A stretch of DNA of 64,000 nt, from positions 5,786 through 69,785 of the forward strand of contig DASTXN010000155.1 in assembly GCA_035765515.1 (NCBI GenBank). The letters are read 5' to 3'. A program made the translations under genes and the position numbers. Of this stretch, positions 1 through 8,378 are shown piece by piece; the first letter of the stretch is position 1, and the number at the start of each line of letters is the position of its first letter. Origin of the DNA: DASRSS01 sp035765515. GTDB lineage: Bacteria > Actinomycetota > Actinomycetes > Mycobacteriales > Jatrophihabitantaceae. The notes under the pieces were generated by a model. It searched no databases. It saw nothing but the letters and a program-made list of their open reading frames with translations, and was not told the origin of the DNA.

Positions 1-420
1 CCTGGTCTGGATGAACCCGAACTCGCGGTCACCGTGCGCGGCCTGGTTGAGGTTCATGAAGTCCATGTCCAGGGTGGCCCACGGCAGCGACCGATTGGCC
101 TGGGTGTGCAGGTGCAGCAGCGGCTTGTCCAGCGCGTCCAGGCCGCGGATCCACATCTTGGCGGGGGAGAACGTGTGCATCCACGCGATCACGCCGATGC
201 AGTCGTTGTCGGCGTTCGCCTGCTGAACCGTGCGCGCGATCGACTCGGAATCGGTGAGCACCGGCTGCCACACGACCGTGGCCGGGATGCCGGGATCGGC
301 GTCCAGGGCGGACGCGATCTGTTGCGACTGCGCGGCGACCTGGTCGAGGGTGTCCGCGCCGTAGAGGTGCTGGCTCCCGGTGAGGAACCATACGGTCGCG
401 CGGCGATAAGGCGATTGCAT
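1..420 (-). CDS. araA: L-arabinose isomerase, N-terminal part (cut by window edge)
   Basis: Converts L-arabinose to L-ribulose in the cytoplasm, the first step of arabinose catabolism. The ATG lies at 418-420 and 140 codons are read before the window ends, against about 500 aa for the family. The N-terminus contains FLTGSQHLYG and then GVIAWMHTFSPAKMW, both hallmarks of AraA. The gene starts 27 bases after the permease stop on the same strand, so it is the fourth gene of a binding protein-ATPase-permease-isomerase operon. The remainder, including the catalytic residues, lies outside the window. The family call is secure from the motifs. Confidence 0.93.
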   Translation of the reverse strand, partial: MQSPYRRATVWFLTGSQHLYGADTLDQVAAQSQQIASALDADPGIPATVVWQPVLTDSESIARTVQQANADNDCIGVIAWMHTFSPAKMWIRGLDALDKPLLHLHTQANRSLPWATLDMDFMNLNQAAHGDREFGFIQTR

Positions 421-447
421 GCCAGAGCTCTTTCGTCGGGGGGTCGT

Positions 448-1515
448 TCAGTCGGCGGCGGGCTCGGCGGCGGGCGGGCCGCGGCGGACCGCCTTGCGGG
501 GACGATTGAGCCGTTTGGCTCGCAGCCGGTCGGCGGTGATCGCCAGGCCGAGAACGGCTCCGAGCACGATCTGCTGGTAGTACGGCGACACGTTCAGCAC
601 GATCAGGCCGTCGTTGATGAGCACCAGCAGGACGGCGCCGGCAACGATCCCGAGGATGCGGCCCTGCCCACCGAACAGGCTCACGCCGCCGATCACGGCC
701 GCTGCGATGGCGTCCAGCTCGTAGCCGGTGGCGACGCTCGGGTCACCCAGCCCCAACCGGGAGGAGATGACGACGCCGACGATTCCCGCCATCACGGCGC
801 TCACGATGTAGGTCGTGACGATGCGGCGCGAGGTGTTGATGCCCGCGAGCCGGGCGGCCTCGCTGTTGCCGCCGACGGCGTAGATCTGCCGGCCGATGTA
901 CGTGCGTTCCAGGACGAACCAGCCGAGGATCGCGAGCACGGCGAAGATCACCGCGGGCAACGGGACGCCCCAGACCTTCGTGCGGCTCAGATCGAGGAAG
1001 CCGTTCCCGGAGATGGTGACCGGCACCGACTTCGTGATCGCCTGCGCCGCACCGCGCGCGGCGGTGTAGGTGACCAGCGTGATCACGAACGGCGGGACGT
1101 TCAGCCTGGTGACGAACCAGCCGTGCAGGAAGCCCACGAATGCGCAGCACAGCAGCGTGAGCAGCACGGCCGCGCCAAGTGGCAGGCCCTTGTTGACGAA
1201 CAGCCAGGCGGACAGCACTCCGGACAGGGCCGCCAGCGAACCGACCGACAGGTCGATCCCGCCGGTCAGGATCACGAAGCTCTCGCCGACGGCCAGCGGG
1301 CCGAACTCGGCGAGGTTGCGGCCCATCTCTTGCAGGTTCGAGGTATTCGCGAACGACGGCTTGTCTAGCCAGACGCCGACGAACACGACGACGCAGGCCA
1401 GGACGACACCGATTTCAGGTGTCTCGGACAGCCGGCGTGACACTCTGGTGATGACCCGCGACTCCTCCGCGACCATCGTCGGGCCGCTCTTGCGGGCGGG
1501 TGGCGCGATCGTCAT
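448..1515 (-). CDS. Sugar ABC transporter permease (ribose/arabinose type)
   Basis: Membrane permease of a CUT2-type sugar importer, 355 aa. The family signature GGIDLSVGS is at about residues 85-93, and roughly eight to ten hydrophobic segments follow to the basic C-terminus. The ATG at 1515 overlaps the stop of the ATPase gene by four bases (ATGA), which fixes the start over longer readings upstream. Because the next gene is araA, the likely substrate is L-arabinose (AraH/XylH role). Substrate specificity is inferred from context, not from the permease sequence. Confidence 0.9.
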   Translation of the reverse strand: MTIAPPARKSGPTMVAEESRVITRVSRRLSETPEIGVVLACVVVFVGVWLDKPSFANTSNLQEMGRNLAEFGPLAVGESFVILTGGIDLSVGSLAALSGVLSAWLFVNKGLPLGAAVLLTLLCCAFVGFLHGWFVTRLNVPPFVITLVTYTAARGAAQAITKSVPVTISGNGFLDLSRTKVWGVPLPAVIFAVLAILGWFVLERTYIGRQIYAVGGNSEAARLAGINTSRRIVTTYIVSAVMAGIVGVVISSRLGLGDPSVATGYELDAIAAAVIGGVSLFGGQGRILGIVAGAVLLVLINDGLIVLNVSPYYQQIVLGAVLGLAITADRLRAKRLNRPRKAVRRGPPAAEPAAD

Positions 1516-3056
1516 CGAACTCCTTCGGTGATCAGGTGTGCGCGTTCCGGCTGCGTCGACGGGGACGCCGCCGCCGCGCCGATGATCGCTTCCTTGCTGA
1601 ACTGCGGGCGGTCGAACGTGGCCGCCGCCCGGCCATGGGCCAGCACGACGATCCGGGAACACAGGTGCATGAGTTCTTCGAGTTCGGAGGACGCGACCAG
1701 TACGGCGGTTCCGGCAGCAGTCGCCTCTTCGATCAGCCGGTAGATCTCCGCCTTGGCGCCGACGTCGACGCCCCGGGTCGGCTCGTCCAGCAGCAGCAGC
1801 CGCGGGGACGTCGCCATCGCGCGAGCGAACACCGCCCGCTGCTGGTTCCCGCCGGACAGGGCGCGGATCGGCTGCTCGGCCGACTGGCACCGCACGCGGT
1901 ACTCGGCGACGACCTGTCCGGCCATCGCCCGCTCACGCCGCGGCTTGAGGTAGCCGAACCGCGCCAGCTTCGGCAGCAGGGTCAGGCTCACGTTCCAGCG
2001 GATCGGCGCGTCCGGCAGCAGCGACTGCTGCTTGCGGTCCTCGGCGACCAGCGTGATGCCGGCGTCGACGCCCGACTTGGCCGAGCGCGGCCGGTACGGC
2101 CGGCCGCCGAGTTCCATGCTGCCGCCCGTGGCCGGCTGCGCGCCGAAGATCGTGTGCAGCAGGCGGCTCCGGCCCGAACCCATCAGCCCGGCGACGCCGA
2201 CGATCTCGCCGGCACGCACCTGCAGGTCGAGCGGACCCAGCCCGTCAGCGGTCAGGCCGGCCGCCTGCAGCACCACCGGGCCGGTCTGGTCCGGGTGCGC
2301 CGCGTGCTCGCCGCTCAGTTCGGCGCCGACCATGTGCTTGATCAGCAACTGTTCGGTCGCGCCTTCGCGGGGCAGGTCGGCGACCTTCTCGCCGTTGCGC
2401 AGCACGACGATCCGGTCGCAGACGTCGAGCACCTCGTCAAGGCGATGCCCGACGAACAGCACTACGCCGCCGGCGGCCGCGTGCTTGCGGGCCAGGGACA
2501 GCACCAGGCCGGCCTCGACTGGTCCCAGGGCGGACGTCGGCTCGTCCAGGATCAGCAGCAGCGGACTCCGTCGCCACGCCTTGGCGATCTCGATCAACTG
2601 TCGCTGCGCGACCGAGAGCGAGTCCAGCCGCTGGCGGCTGGCGATGTCGAGGCCGAGTTCGTCGAGCAACTGCTGCGCGGCCCGGTGCATCGCGGCGAAG
2701 TTGACCAACCCGGCACGGGTACCGGGCGGCGGCGTCCCGAGGAAGAGGTTCTCGCCGACGCTCATCTGGCCGACGAGCGGGAACTCCTGCGACACCATGG
2801 CCACCCCGGCGGCCGCCGACGCCGCCGGGGAGCCGAGTGGAACGTCCGTACCCGCAATGCGGATCCGGCCGAGGTCGGGCTTGACGGTTCCGGCGAGCGA
2901 GCCCATCAGCGTCGACTTGCCAGCCCCGTTCTCCCCCACCAGTGCGACGACCTGTCCCGACAGCAGGGCGAGTTCTTCGACGTTCAGAACCCGCACCGGC
3001 CCGTAGATCTTCGCAACACCGTTGAGTTCGACCGCGACCTCGGCCGAAGCCGTCAT
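1512..3056 (-). CDS. Sugar ABC transporter ATP-binding protein (two ABC domains)
   Basis: Cytoplasmic ATPase of the sugar importer, 514 aa, the usual size for RbsA/AraG/XylG proteins. It has two fused ABC domains. The first has Walker A GENGAGKS at about residues 41-48. The second has a degenerate P-loop (GLMGSGRS) followed by the signature LSGGNQQR. One good and one weak nucleotide site is normal in this family. Its start overlaps the stop of the binding-protein gene (ATGA), and its stop overlaps the permease start, so the three are translationally coupled. Confidence 0.93.
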   Translation of the reverse strand: MTASAEVAVELNGVAKIYGPVRVLNVEELALLSGQVVALVGENGAGKSTLMGSLAGTVKPDLGRIRIAGTDVPLGSPAASAAAGVAMVSQEFPLVGQMSVGENLFLGTPPPGTRAGLVNFAAMHRAAQQLLDELGLDIASRQRLDSLSVAQRQLIEIAKAWRRSPLLLILDEPTSALGPVEAGLVLSLARKHAAAGGVVLFVGHRLDEVLDVCDRIVVLRNGEKVADLPREGATEQLLIKHMVGAELSGEHAAHPDQTGPVVLQAAGLTADGLGPLDLQVRAGEIVGVAGLMGSGRSRLLHTIFGAQPATGGSMELGGRPYRPRSAKSGVDAGITLVAEDRKQQSLLPDAPIRWNVSLTLLPKLARFGYLKPRRERAMAGQVVAEYRVRCQSAEQPIRALSGGNQQRAVFARAMATSPRLLLLDEPTRGVDVGAKAEIYRLIEEATAAGTAVLVASSELEELMHLCSRIVVLAHGRAAATFDRPQFSKEAIIGAAAASPSTQPERAHLITEGVR

Positions 3057-4222
3057 GACGAGGTCAGCCCGAAGCTCTGCAGCTTCGCGTTGTAGGCGTC
3101 CAGATTCGCCTTCGTCACCAGGCCGACACCCGAGGACAGCGTCAGGCCGTCCGAGCTCAGGTACGGCTTGATGATGTCCATCGTCGCTTGCACGCCGAGC
3201 ACCTTCATGGCGGCCAGGATGTAGACGCTCATGTAGCCCTGCTGGTACGGCTGCTGCAGCACCATTGCCTGCACCACGCCGGCCTTCAGGAAGGCGAGCG
3301 TCTTCGGCTCCGAGTCGTCGGCCACCACGATCGTCTTGCCCGTCTTCCCCGCCGACTGGACGGCCTGACCCGCCGACGGACCGTCGTAGGAGTAGACGCC
3401 GTAGAAGGCCTTGAGGTTCGGGTCCGCCTGGTAGGCCGCCGACGCGTTCTGCAGCGCCTTGTTGGCGTCGCCGCCGTCGTTGTAGGTCTGGAACACCTTG
3501 ATCGACGAGCCCTTGAGCGCGTCCTTGAAGCCCTGGATGCGCTGCACGGCGTTGAGCGCGGTCAGCGACCCGACCAGGATCGCGACGTCCCCGCCGTTGG
3601 GCAGCAGTTGCTTCATCGCGTTGCCGGCGTTCTGGCCCGCCTCGTAGTTCGGTGTGCCCAGGTACAGCGGCACCGATTTGAACGTGTCCAGCGGCGAGTC
3701 GATGGCGATCACCGGGACGTTCTTGTCCTTGGCACTGTTGATGAAGCTGGTCAGCGACGAGGGCTGGATGGCCGACACGGAGAAACCGGTCGAGCCCTGC
3801 GACAGCAGCGTGGTGAGGATGGACAGCTGTTGGCTGATGTCCATCTGGGTCGGCTCCTGGAACTTGGCGTTCAGCCCCAGTTCCTTGTTCGCGTTCTCAA
3901 CGCCCTTCTTTGCGGCGTCCCAGTACGCGGCCGTCACGTTCACCACCACCGAGGGGTTCACCCCGCTGAGGCTCTTGCCCGCCAGCGCCGCCTTGAGCTT
4001 GTCGCGCAGTTCGGCGAGCTTGGCGTCGTTGAAGCTGATGTCCCCCTGCAGGGCGGCCGCCTGGGTGTTCCCCGCAGCGCTGTTGGCGACGGACGGAAGG
4101 GTCGAACCCGCCGCCCCAGTATCGGTGTTGCTGCTTCCCGTGCTGTTGGTGCTGCAGGCGGTCAGGGCCACCACGGCCGCCGCCACGCACACCCCGATAT
4201 TGCGGAGTCGTGCTCGTACCAC
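3053..4222 (-). CDS. Sugar-binding lipoprotein of ABC transporter
   Basis: Extracytoplasmic substrate-binding protein, 389 aa, of the periplasmic-binding-protein-4 type. A GTG start at 4222 follows a GAGGAGA ribosome site. The N-terminus is a lipoprotein signal peptide ending in a lipobox-like LTACS, followed by a Ser/Thr/Gly-rich linker. The body has the ribose-binding fold pattern, including FSVSAIQPSS and PVIAIDSPLD. It is the first gene of the transport/araA operon and has a LacI-type operator in its promoter. L-arabinose is the likely ligand, by context. Confidence 0.9.
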   Translation of the reverse strand: MVRARLRNIGVCVAAAVVALTACSTNSTGSSNTDTGAAGSTLPSVANSAAGNTQAAALQGDISFNDAKLAELRDKLKAALAGKSLSGVNPSVVVNVTAAYWDAAKKGVENANKELGLNAKFQEPTQMDISQQLSILTTLLSQGSTGFSVSAIQPSSLTSFINSAKDKNVPVIAIDSPLDTFKSVPLYLGTPNYEAGQNAGNAMKQLLPNGGDVAILVGSLTALNAVQRIQGFKDALKGSSIKVFQTYNDGGDANKALQNASAAYQADPNLKAFYGVYSYDGPSAGQAVQSAGKTGKTIVVADDSEPKTLAFLKAGVVQAMVLQQPYQQGYMSVYILAAMKVLGVQATMDIIKPYLSSDGLTLSSGVGLVTKANLDAYNAKLQSFGLTSS

Positions 4223-4328
4223 TGCCGTCTCCTCACAGCCGAACGTGTCGGCGCTCGTCGAGCCTGCGGGCCGGGTGCCTCAGGCGTCCTACGCACAGAC
4301 AGCGGTGTCGTGCGCCACATCGTCGAGA

Positions 4329-4356
4329 ATGTTAGCGCTCACTTTTTGGCTGTCAA
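4329..4356 (-). promoter_or_regulatory. Promoter and LacI-type operator of the arabinose transport operon
   Basis: Read on the minus strand there is TTGACA (4351-4356), a 16-base spacer and TAACAT (4329-4334). The near-palindrome TGTTAGCGCTCACT (4330-4343, plus strand) overlaps the -10 element. It differs in two positions from the perfect palindrome TGTTAGCGCTAACA. Binding by the adjacent LacI regulator would block RNA polymerase. The layout is seen directly; the binding is inferred. Confidence 0.65.
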
Positions 4357-4408
4357 CAGTTCTGCGCGGATCTTTTTCGGCGGCTCACCGCGGATTGCCG
4401 AGCCCGTG

Positions 4409-5458
4409 TCAGCGTGGCGGCGCGGCGACGCTGTCGCGTGTGATGAGTTGGGGCGCGATCCGCGGCCGCACCGTCGCCGGATCGCCGGTGGTGATCTGAT
4501 GCAGCAGCACCGCCAGCGTCTCGCGCGCGACCGCGTCGAAGTCGGGACGGATCGTGGTCAGCGGCGGGACGAAGTAGGCGGCCTCCGGGATGTCGTCGAA
4601 GCCGACGAGGCTGATCTGCTCGGGAACGGCCCGGTCCCGCTCGCGGAGCGCCTTGAGAATCCCCAGGGCGAGGTGGTCGTTCGCGGCGAAGATCGCTGTC
4701 ACCTCGGGCATGCGAGCCAGCATCTGTCCGACGCGGTACCCGGCCGCCGGCGACCAGTCGGCAGGGATCGGCGGCGGGGGTTCGATGCCGCGGTCGGCCA
4801 GCGCCGCGGCCCAGCCCTCGATGCGGCCGACGCTGTCGAACCATTCGTTCGGGCCCGAGACGTGCCACACGGTGGGATGACCGGCGTCGAGCAGGTGTTC
4901 GGTCGCCAGCCGCGCGCCGGCCTGCTGATCGACCGTCACCAGCGCCGTCGTGCGGTCCGGGTCACCGTCGATGCGCACCAACGGGACGTCGTCGGGCATG
5001 TGTTCGAGCGCCGCCCCGGCCGACACGACGGGAGCGATCACGACGATGCCGGCGACTCGCTGATCCAGGTGCCGCTCGATCGCGTCGGAGATCGACTCGC
5101 GATTGAGCTCGCGCAGGCTGGCAACGCTCACAGCGAATCCCGCCTCGGCCGCCCGGCGCTCGAACGCTGCGAGCAGCGAGGCCGGGCCGAACAGGGTCGT
5201 GTTCTGGGCGACCACGCCGATGAGCTGCGAGCGCCCGGTCACCAGCGCGCGCGCCGCCCGGTTCGGCCGGTAGCCGAGCTCGTCCATCGCGGCCCGGACG
5301 CGCAGCCTTGTCTGCGGTCGGACGTTCGGATGATCGTTCAGCACGCGCGAGACCGTCTGGTGCGAGACACCGGCCAGGCGCGCGACGTCGGTCATTGCCG
5401 GGTTTCGCACCGGCCGTGGCCCACGGGGCGTGTTGCCGGCCGCTTCGCCTGTCACCAC
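4409..5458 (-). CDS. LacI-family transcriptional regulator, likely arabinose repressor
   Basis: A 349-aa DNA-binding repressor. The LacI helix-turn-helix is near residues 22-70 (MTDVARLAGVSHQTVSRVLN), preceded by a short extension. The GTG at 5458 is the first start, and the internal ATG before TDVARL is an alternative. A periplasmic-binding-protein-like sensor domain follows. It is the next gene upstream of the sugar transporter operon on the same strand, separated by 186 bases that hold the operator. Its own upstream region carries the same nine-base half-site. The ligand is probably L-arabinose or a derivative, from context. Confidence 0.88.
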   Translation of the reverse strand: MVTGEAAGNTPRGPRPVRNPAMTDVARLAGVSHQTVSRVLNDHPNVRPQTRLRVRAAMDELGYRPNRAARALVTGRSQLIGVVAQNTTLFGPASLLAAFERRAAEAGFAVSVASLRELNRESISDAIERHLDQRVAGIVVIAPVVSAGAALEHMPDDVPLVRIDGDPDRTTALVTVDQQAGARLATEHLLDAGHPTVWHVSGPNEWFDSVGRIEGWAAALADRGIEPPPPIPADWSPAAGYRVGQMLARMPEVTAIFAANDHLALGILKALRERDRAVPEQISLVGFDDIPEAAYFVPPLTTIRPDFDAVARETLAVLLHQITTGDPATVRPRIAPQLITRDSVAAPPR

Positions 5459-5498
5459 GACGCCTCCCGAGTCCCAGCGGTCTGCCCCGCCTGCTCAG

Positions 5499-5514
5499 AT
5501 GTTAGCGATCGACA
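5499..5514 (-). promoter_or_regulatory. Possible autoregulatory LacI half-site
   Basis: ATGTTAGCG at 5499-5507 is identical to the left half of the operator in front of the sugar-binding protein gene. It continues as ATCGACA, a poor right half. It lies 41 bases upstream of the LacI gene start, so weak autoregulation is plausible. Confidence 0.4.
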
Positions 5515-5538
5515 TCCAGCGAACGCGCGGCAGCGCGC

Positions 5539-5880
5539 TCACCAGCCGAGTTCGTGCAACCGGTCGTCGTCGATGCCGAAGTGGTGTCCGACCTCGTGCA
5601 CGACGGTGCGGCGCACTTCGTCGATCACCTGCTCGTCGCTGTCGCACAGCTGGCAGATGGCCTGCCGGTAGATGGTGATGTGGTCGGGCAGGACGCCGGC
5701 GTACTGCGAGGTGCGCTCGGTCAGCGGGACCCCCTGATACAGACCGAGCAGGCCGTTCGGCGGGCTGTCGTGATCAACGGTGACGGCGACGTTGCGCATC
5801 ATCCGGCCGAGTTGCGGCGGCAATCCGTCGAGCGCCTCGCCGACCATGACTTCGAACCGCTCCCGCTCGACCCACACCAT
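5539..5880 (-). CDS. Zincin-like metallopeptidase family protein
   Basis: A 113-aa cytoplasmic protein. Near the C-terminus is HEVGHHFGIDDD, matching HExxHxxGxxD, the zinc-binding pattern of the minimal zincin (MMP_TTHA0227/DUF1025) family. It also has the typical ITIYRQAI segment, and its length is normal for the family. Members are predicted metallopeptidases, but no substrate is established. It stands alone, separated from the LacI gene by about 80 bases. Confidence 0.85.
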   Translation of the reverse strand: MVWVERERFEVMVGEALDGLPPQLGRMMRNVAVTVDHDSPPNGLLGLYQGVPLTERTSQYAGVLPDHITIYRQAICQLCDSDEQVIDEVRRTVVHEVGHHFGIDDDRLHELGW

Positions 5881-5901
5881 GATTCAGGCTAGTCCGCGCG
5901 A

Positions 5902-6363
5902 CTAGGCACGCGCGCACGTCCAGCCGTCGGGCAGCTCACCGGTCTCGAGGAGTTCCTGCAATCGCGCGGCGACGTCCGGCGGAAGCGATTCATCGGCCGC
6001 CGGGTAGATCACCCGCTCTTCCTTCATGTTGTGGTGCAGCAACTGCACGCCGAGGCGGTGGCAGCACTCGCGCAACGCGGCCGGATCGGCGGCGGTGCGC
6101 AGTCCGGCCTCCAGCTCGTCCAGAACGTGCCACAGCTGTCCGTGTTCGCGGAGCATCACGAAAAGCGGGGCGACCAGGCTGCCGCCGGACAGCGGCGGGA
6201 AGAGGAATTCCTCCTCCAGGTAGATGTGCCGGCGCAGCGCGGCGATCGCGCGCAGCGACCGCTCCACATCGGGCACCTGCCCATCGCGAGTCAGGCTCTC
6301 CAGGCCGGCGTCGATCTCATGATGCTCGCGCTCCAGTGCCGCTGCCAGCGACTCGTCCATCAT
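5902..6363 (-). CDS. Hemerythrin HHE-domain protein
   Basis: A four-helix-bundle protein of about 153 aa predicted to bind a di-iron centre. Histidine/acidic motifs fit the fold: EREHHEID near the N-terminus, LRRHIYLEEEFLFP, LREHGQLW and LLHHNMKEERVIYP. Such proteins bind oxygen or sense iron or nitrosative stress. The start at ATG 6363 begins MMDESLAAAL; an in-frame ATG at 6396 would add eleven residues of poor character. It sits just downstream of the long operon ending at 6415, but the 51-base gap leaves co-transcription uncertain. Confidence 0.85.
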   Translation of the reverse strand: MMDESLAAALEREHHEIDAGLESLTRDGQVPDVERSLRAIAALRRHIYLEEEFLFPPLSGGSLVAPLFVMLREHGQLWHVLDELEAGLRTAADPAALRECCHRLGVQLLHHNMKEERVIYPAADESLPPDVAARLQELLETGELPDGWTCARA

Positions 6364-6414
6364 GCGTCCATAATAAACACGAAGCGGCTCGTACAAACTG
6401 CCTAGGGTGACCGG

Positions 6415-6732
6415 CTAGGTCAGATCGGTGGAATCCATGCTGCGCTTGCCGACCCGCTCGATGCGCATGACGACGCGCTCCTCCGGATCCGGACAACACA
6501 CCAGCGAGTCCCGCTCCAGCCAGTCGTTCTCCGGCAGCTGGCGTTGCTTGGCCGGCAACAACGGCAGCACCGACTGCAGCGCGAAGATGCAGAAGTGCTT
6601 TCCGTCGGGCAGCCGCAGCTCGCTGCTGTTCACCAGCTCGAACCAGTCACCCACCGCGAGGCCGCATACCGAGCGCCCCTCGATGCTCTCGACCGTGACA
6701 CGCAGGTCGTACAGCTCCATGTCGGCACTCAC
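6415..6732 (-). CDS. TIGR04076-like small protein
   Basis: A 105-aa protein opening VSADMELYDLRVTVES, followed by a short domain with cysteines (CGLAVGDWFEL, HFCIFALQSVLPLL, SLVCCPDPE) resembling TIGR04076 proteins, which have no established reaction. A GTG start at 6732 overlaps the stop of the DUF885 gene (GTGA) and has GGAG upstream, so I prefer it over the internal ATG. It is the last gene of the ten-gene operon that starts with dppA, so its job probably belongs to that pathway. The family match comes from motif memory and is moderate. Confidence 0.65.
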   Translation of the reverse strand: MSADMELYDLRVTVESIEGRSVCGLAVGDWFELVNSSELRLPDGKHFCIFALQSVLPLLPAKQRQLPENDWLERDSLVCCPDPEERVVMRIERVGKRSMDSTDLT

Positions 6733-8378
6733 GACGAATCTCCAAGCGACAGTGCGCGCAGCGGGGCGAGGCCCATCGGGCCGAGCCGCAACGCGTCCAT
6801 ATGGAAGGTACGCAGGTCGAAGCCCGGACGGCGGGCGGCCGCGTCGCGCAGCTGCCGCCAGAGCCGGGCGCCGACGCGGAACGCGAGCGCCTGTGCCGGC
6901 CAGCCGAAGTAGCGGTCCACCTCGAACTGCGCGGTGACCGAATCGCATCCGGACGCGGCACGCAGCACCGCCGCGCCGACCTCGGGCGTCCACGCCGTCG
7001 CGTCTGTGACGCCGTTCCGCTCGGGGATCGGCAGGCCGAGGTGCAGCCCCATGTCGATCACGATGCGCGCGGCGCGCCAGCGCTGGCCGTAGAGCATGCC
7101 GAGCCGCTCCCCCGCGTTCCGCAGCAGCCCGAGCTCGTCCGCGAGCCGCTCGGTGTAGTGGGCCCAACCCTCGGCGTACCCGTGCACGTGTGCCATGGAC
7201 CGCTGCCACGGGTGCAGCCGCGGTTGGCTCATCGCCGTGGCGATCTGCAGGTGGTGACCGGGCACGCCCTCGTGGTGGACGGTCGTCACTTCGCGCCACA
7301 CGTGCGAAACACCCTCAGCCGGCGGCGACCACCAGATGCGGCCCGGCCGGCTGAACGCGGCGTCCGGCGACGAGTAGTACATGACGCCGGTCGACGTCGG
7401 CGAGATCGCGCACTCGGGACGGCGCGCCAATGCAGGCAGGTCGAAGTGCACGCCGTCGACGGCCTCGACCACCTCGTCGACCCGCCGCTGCAGCCAGGCC
7501 GCGAGCTCACCCGGCGTGCGCAGCTGGCCGGACACGTCCGCATCGAGCAGCGCCGCGGCCTGCTCGATCGAGTCCGCACCGAGCGATGTGGCCAGCTCGC
7601 GCATCTCGACGGTCAACCTGGCCAGCTCGTCCCAGCCGAACGCGTACGTGTCGTCGAGGTCGACGTCGTCGCCGAGGAACGCGCGCGCCGTGACCTCGTA
7701 CAGCTCACGGCCGGCACCCTCGTTCGGACGGGCGTGGGTCAGCAGCTCGGTGCGCAGGAAGGCGGCGAACGATTCGGTCGCCGCACTCGCGGCCGCGGCA
7801 CCGGCGACGAGCCGGTCACGATCGCGGACGTCCACGGCTTCGACCAGCCGACCGTAGAAGTCGTCCGCGCCGACCCACTTCTCGCACTGCGCCGCCGCAC
7901 CGAGCAGCTGCCGCGCCGATACCGCCTGGCCGGCCGCGGCGGACATGCGCAGGGTCTCGGCGTAGTCGGCGAGGGCGGACGGAACGCGCGCCAGGTGCTC
8001 GGCCACCCGCTCCCAGTCCTCGGCGCTGTGACGGGGCAGCTTGTCGAACACCTCGCGCACCGCGTGCACCGGCGTGGCCAGCGGCGCGAGCAACGAGGTC
8101 GTGAACCCGACATCGTCCAGCGCCAGCTCGCTGTCGATCCGCTCGCGGAGCGCGGCGTCCAGAGCGCGGTCGGCATCAGGCGGTGAGCCGCTCTCGCGCA
8201 ACGCCCGCTGCGCCCGCCGGTAGGCCTTGTGCCGAGTGGCGAAGTCGGCGGGAGCGAGGGCAGGCATGATCGATTCCGGTACGTCGCCGAGCGCCTCGGC
8301 CGCGGCCGGATCGACCGGGGCGAGATCGCGCAGCAGCCGGTCGGCGATGTCGCGGACGGTCATGCCGCCGCCCGTCAT
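6729..8378 (-). CDS. DUF885 family metalloprotein (first copy)
   Basis: A 549-aa DUF885 protein, a family of predicted zinc carboxypeptidase-like enzymes. The hallmark HHEGVPGHHLQ (HExxPGHH) lies in the C-terminal half, followed by YAEGWAHYTERL, whose Glu is a likely third ligand. No signal peptide is visible, so it is probably cytoplasmic. The start at 8378 overlaps the LLM oxidoreductase stop (ATGA), and the stop overlaps the next gene (GTGA). Its location in a dipeptide-transporter operon fits hydrolysis of an imported peptide-like substrate. A distant paralogue is encoded at 15977-17593. Confidence 0.9.
   Translation of the reverse strand: MTGGGMTVRDIADRLLRDLAPVDPAAAEALGDVPESIMPALAPADFATRHKAYRRAQRALRESGSPPDADRALDAALRERIDSELALDDVGFTTSLLAPLATPVHAVREVFDKLPRHSAEDWERVAEHLARVPSALADYAETLRMSAAAGQAVSARQLLGAAAQCEKWVGADDFYGRLVEAVDVRDRDRLVAGAAAASAATESFAAFLRTELLTHARPNEGAGRELYEVTARAFLGDDVDLDDTYAFGWDELARLTVEMRELATSLGADSIEQAAALLDADVSGQLRTPGELAAWLQRRVDEVVEAVDGVHFDLPALARRPECAISPTSTGVMYYSSPDAAFSRPGRIWWSPPAEGVSHVWREVTTVHHEGVPGHHLQIATAMSQPRLHPWQRSMAHVHGYAEGWAHYTERLADELGLLRNAGERLGMLYGQRWRAARIVIDMGLHLGLPIPERNGVTDATAWTPEVGAAVLRAASGCDSVTAQFEVDRYFGWPAQALAFRVGARLWRQLRDAAARRPGFDLRTFHMDALRLGPMGLAPLRALSLGDSS

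Noticed and set aside
29..391. Long open frames on the opposite strand or other frames across most real genes
   Set aside because: In such high-GC DNA these are shadows. They have arginine/proline-rich, low-information products, and each lies over a gene with clear family motifs.
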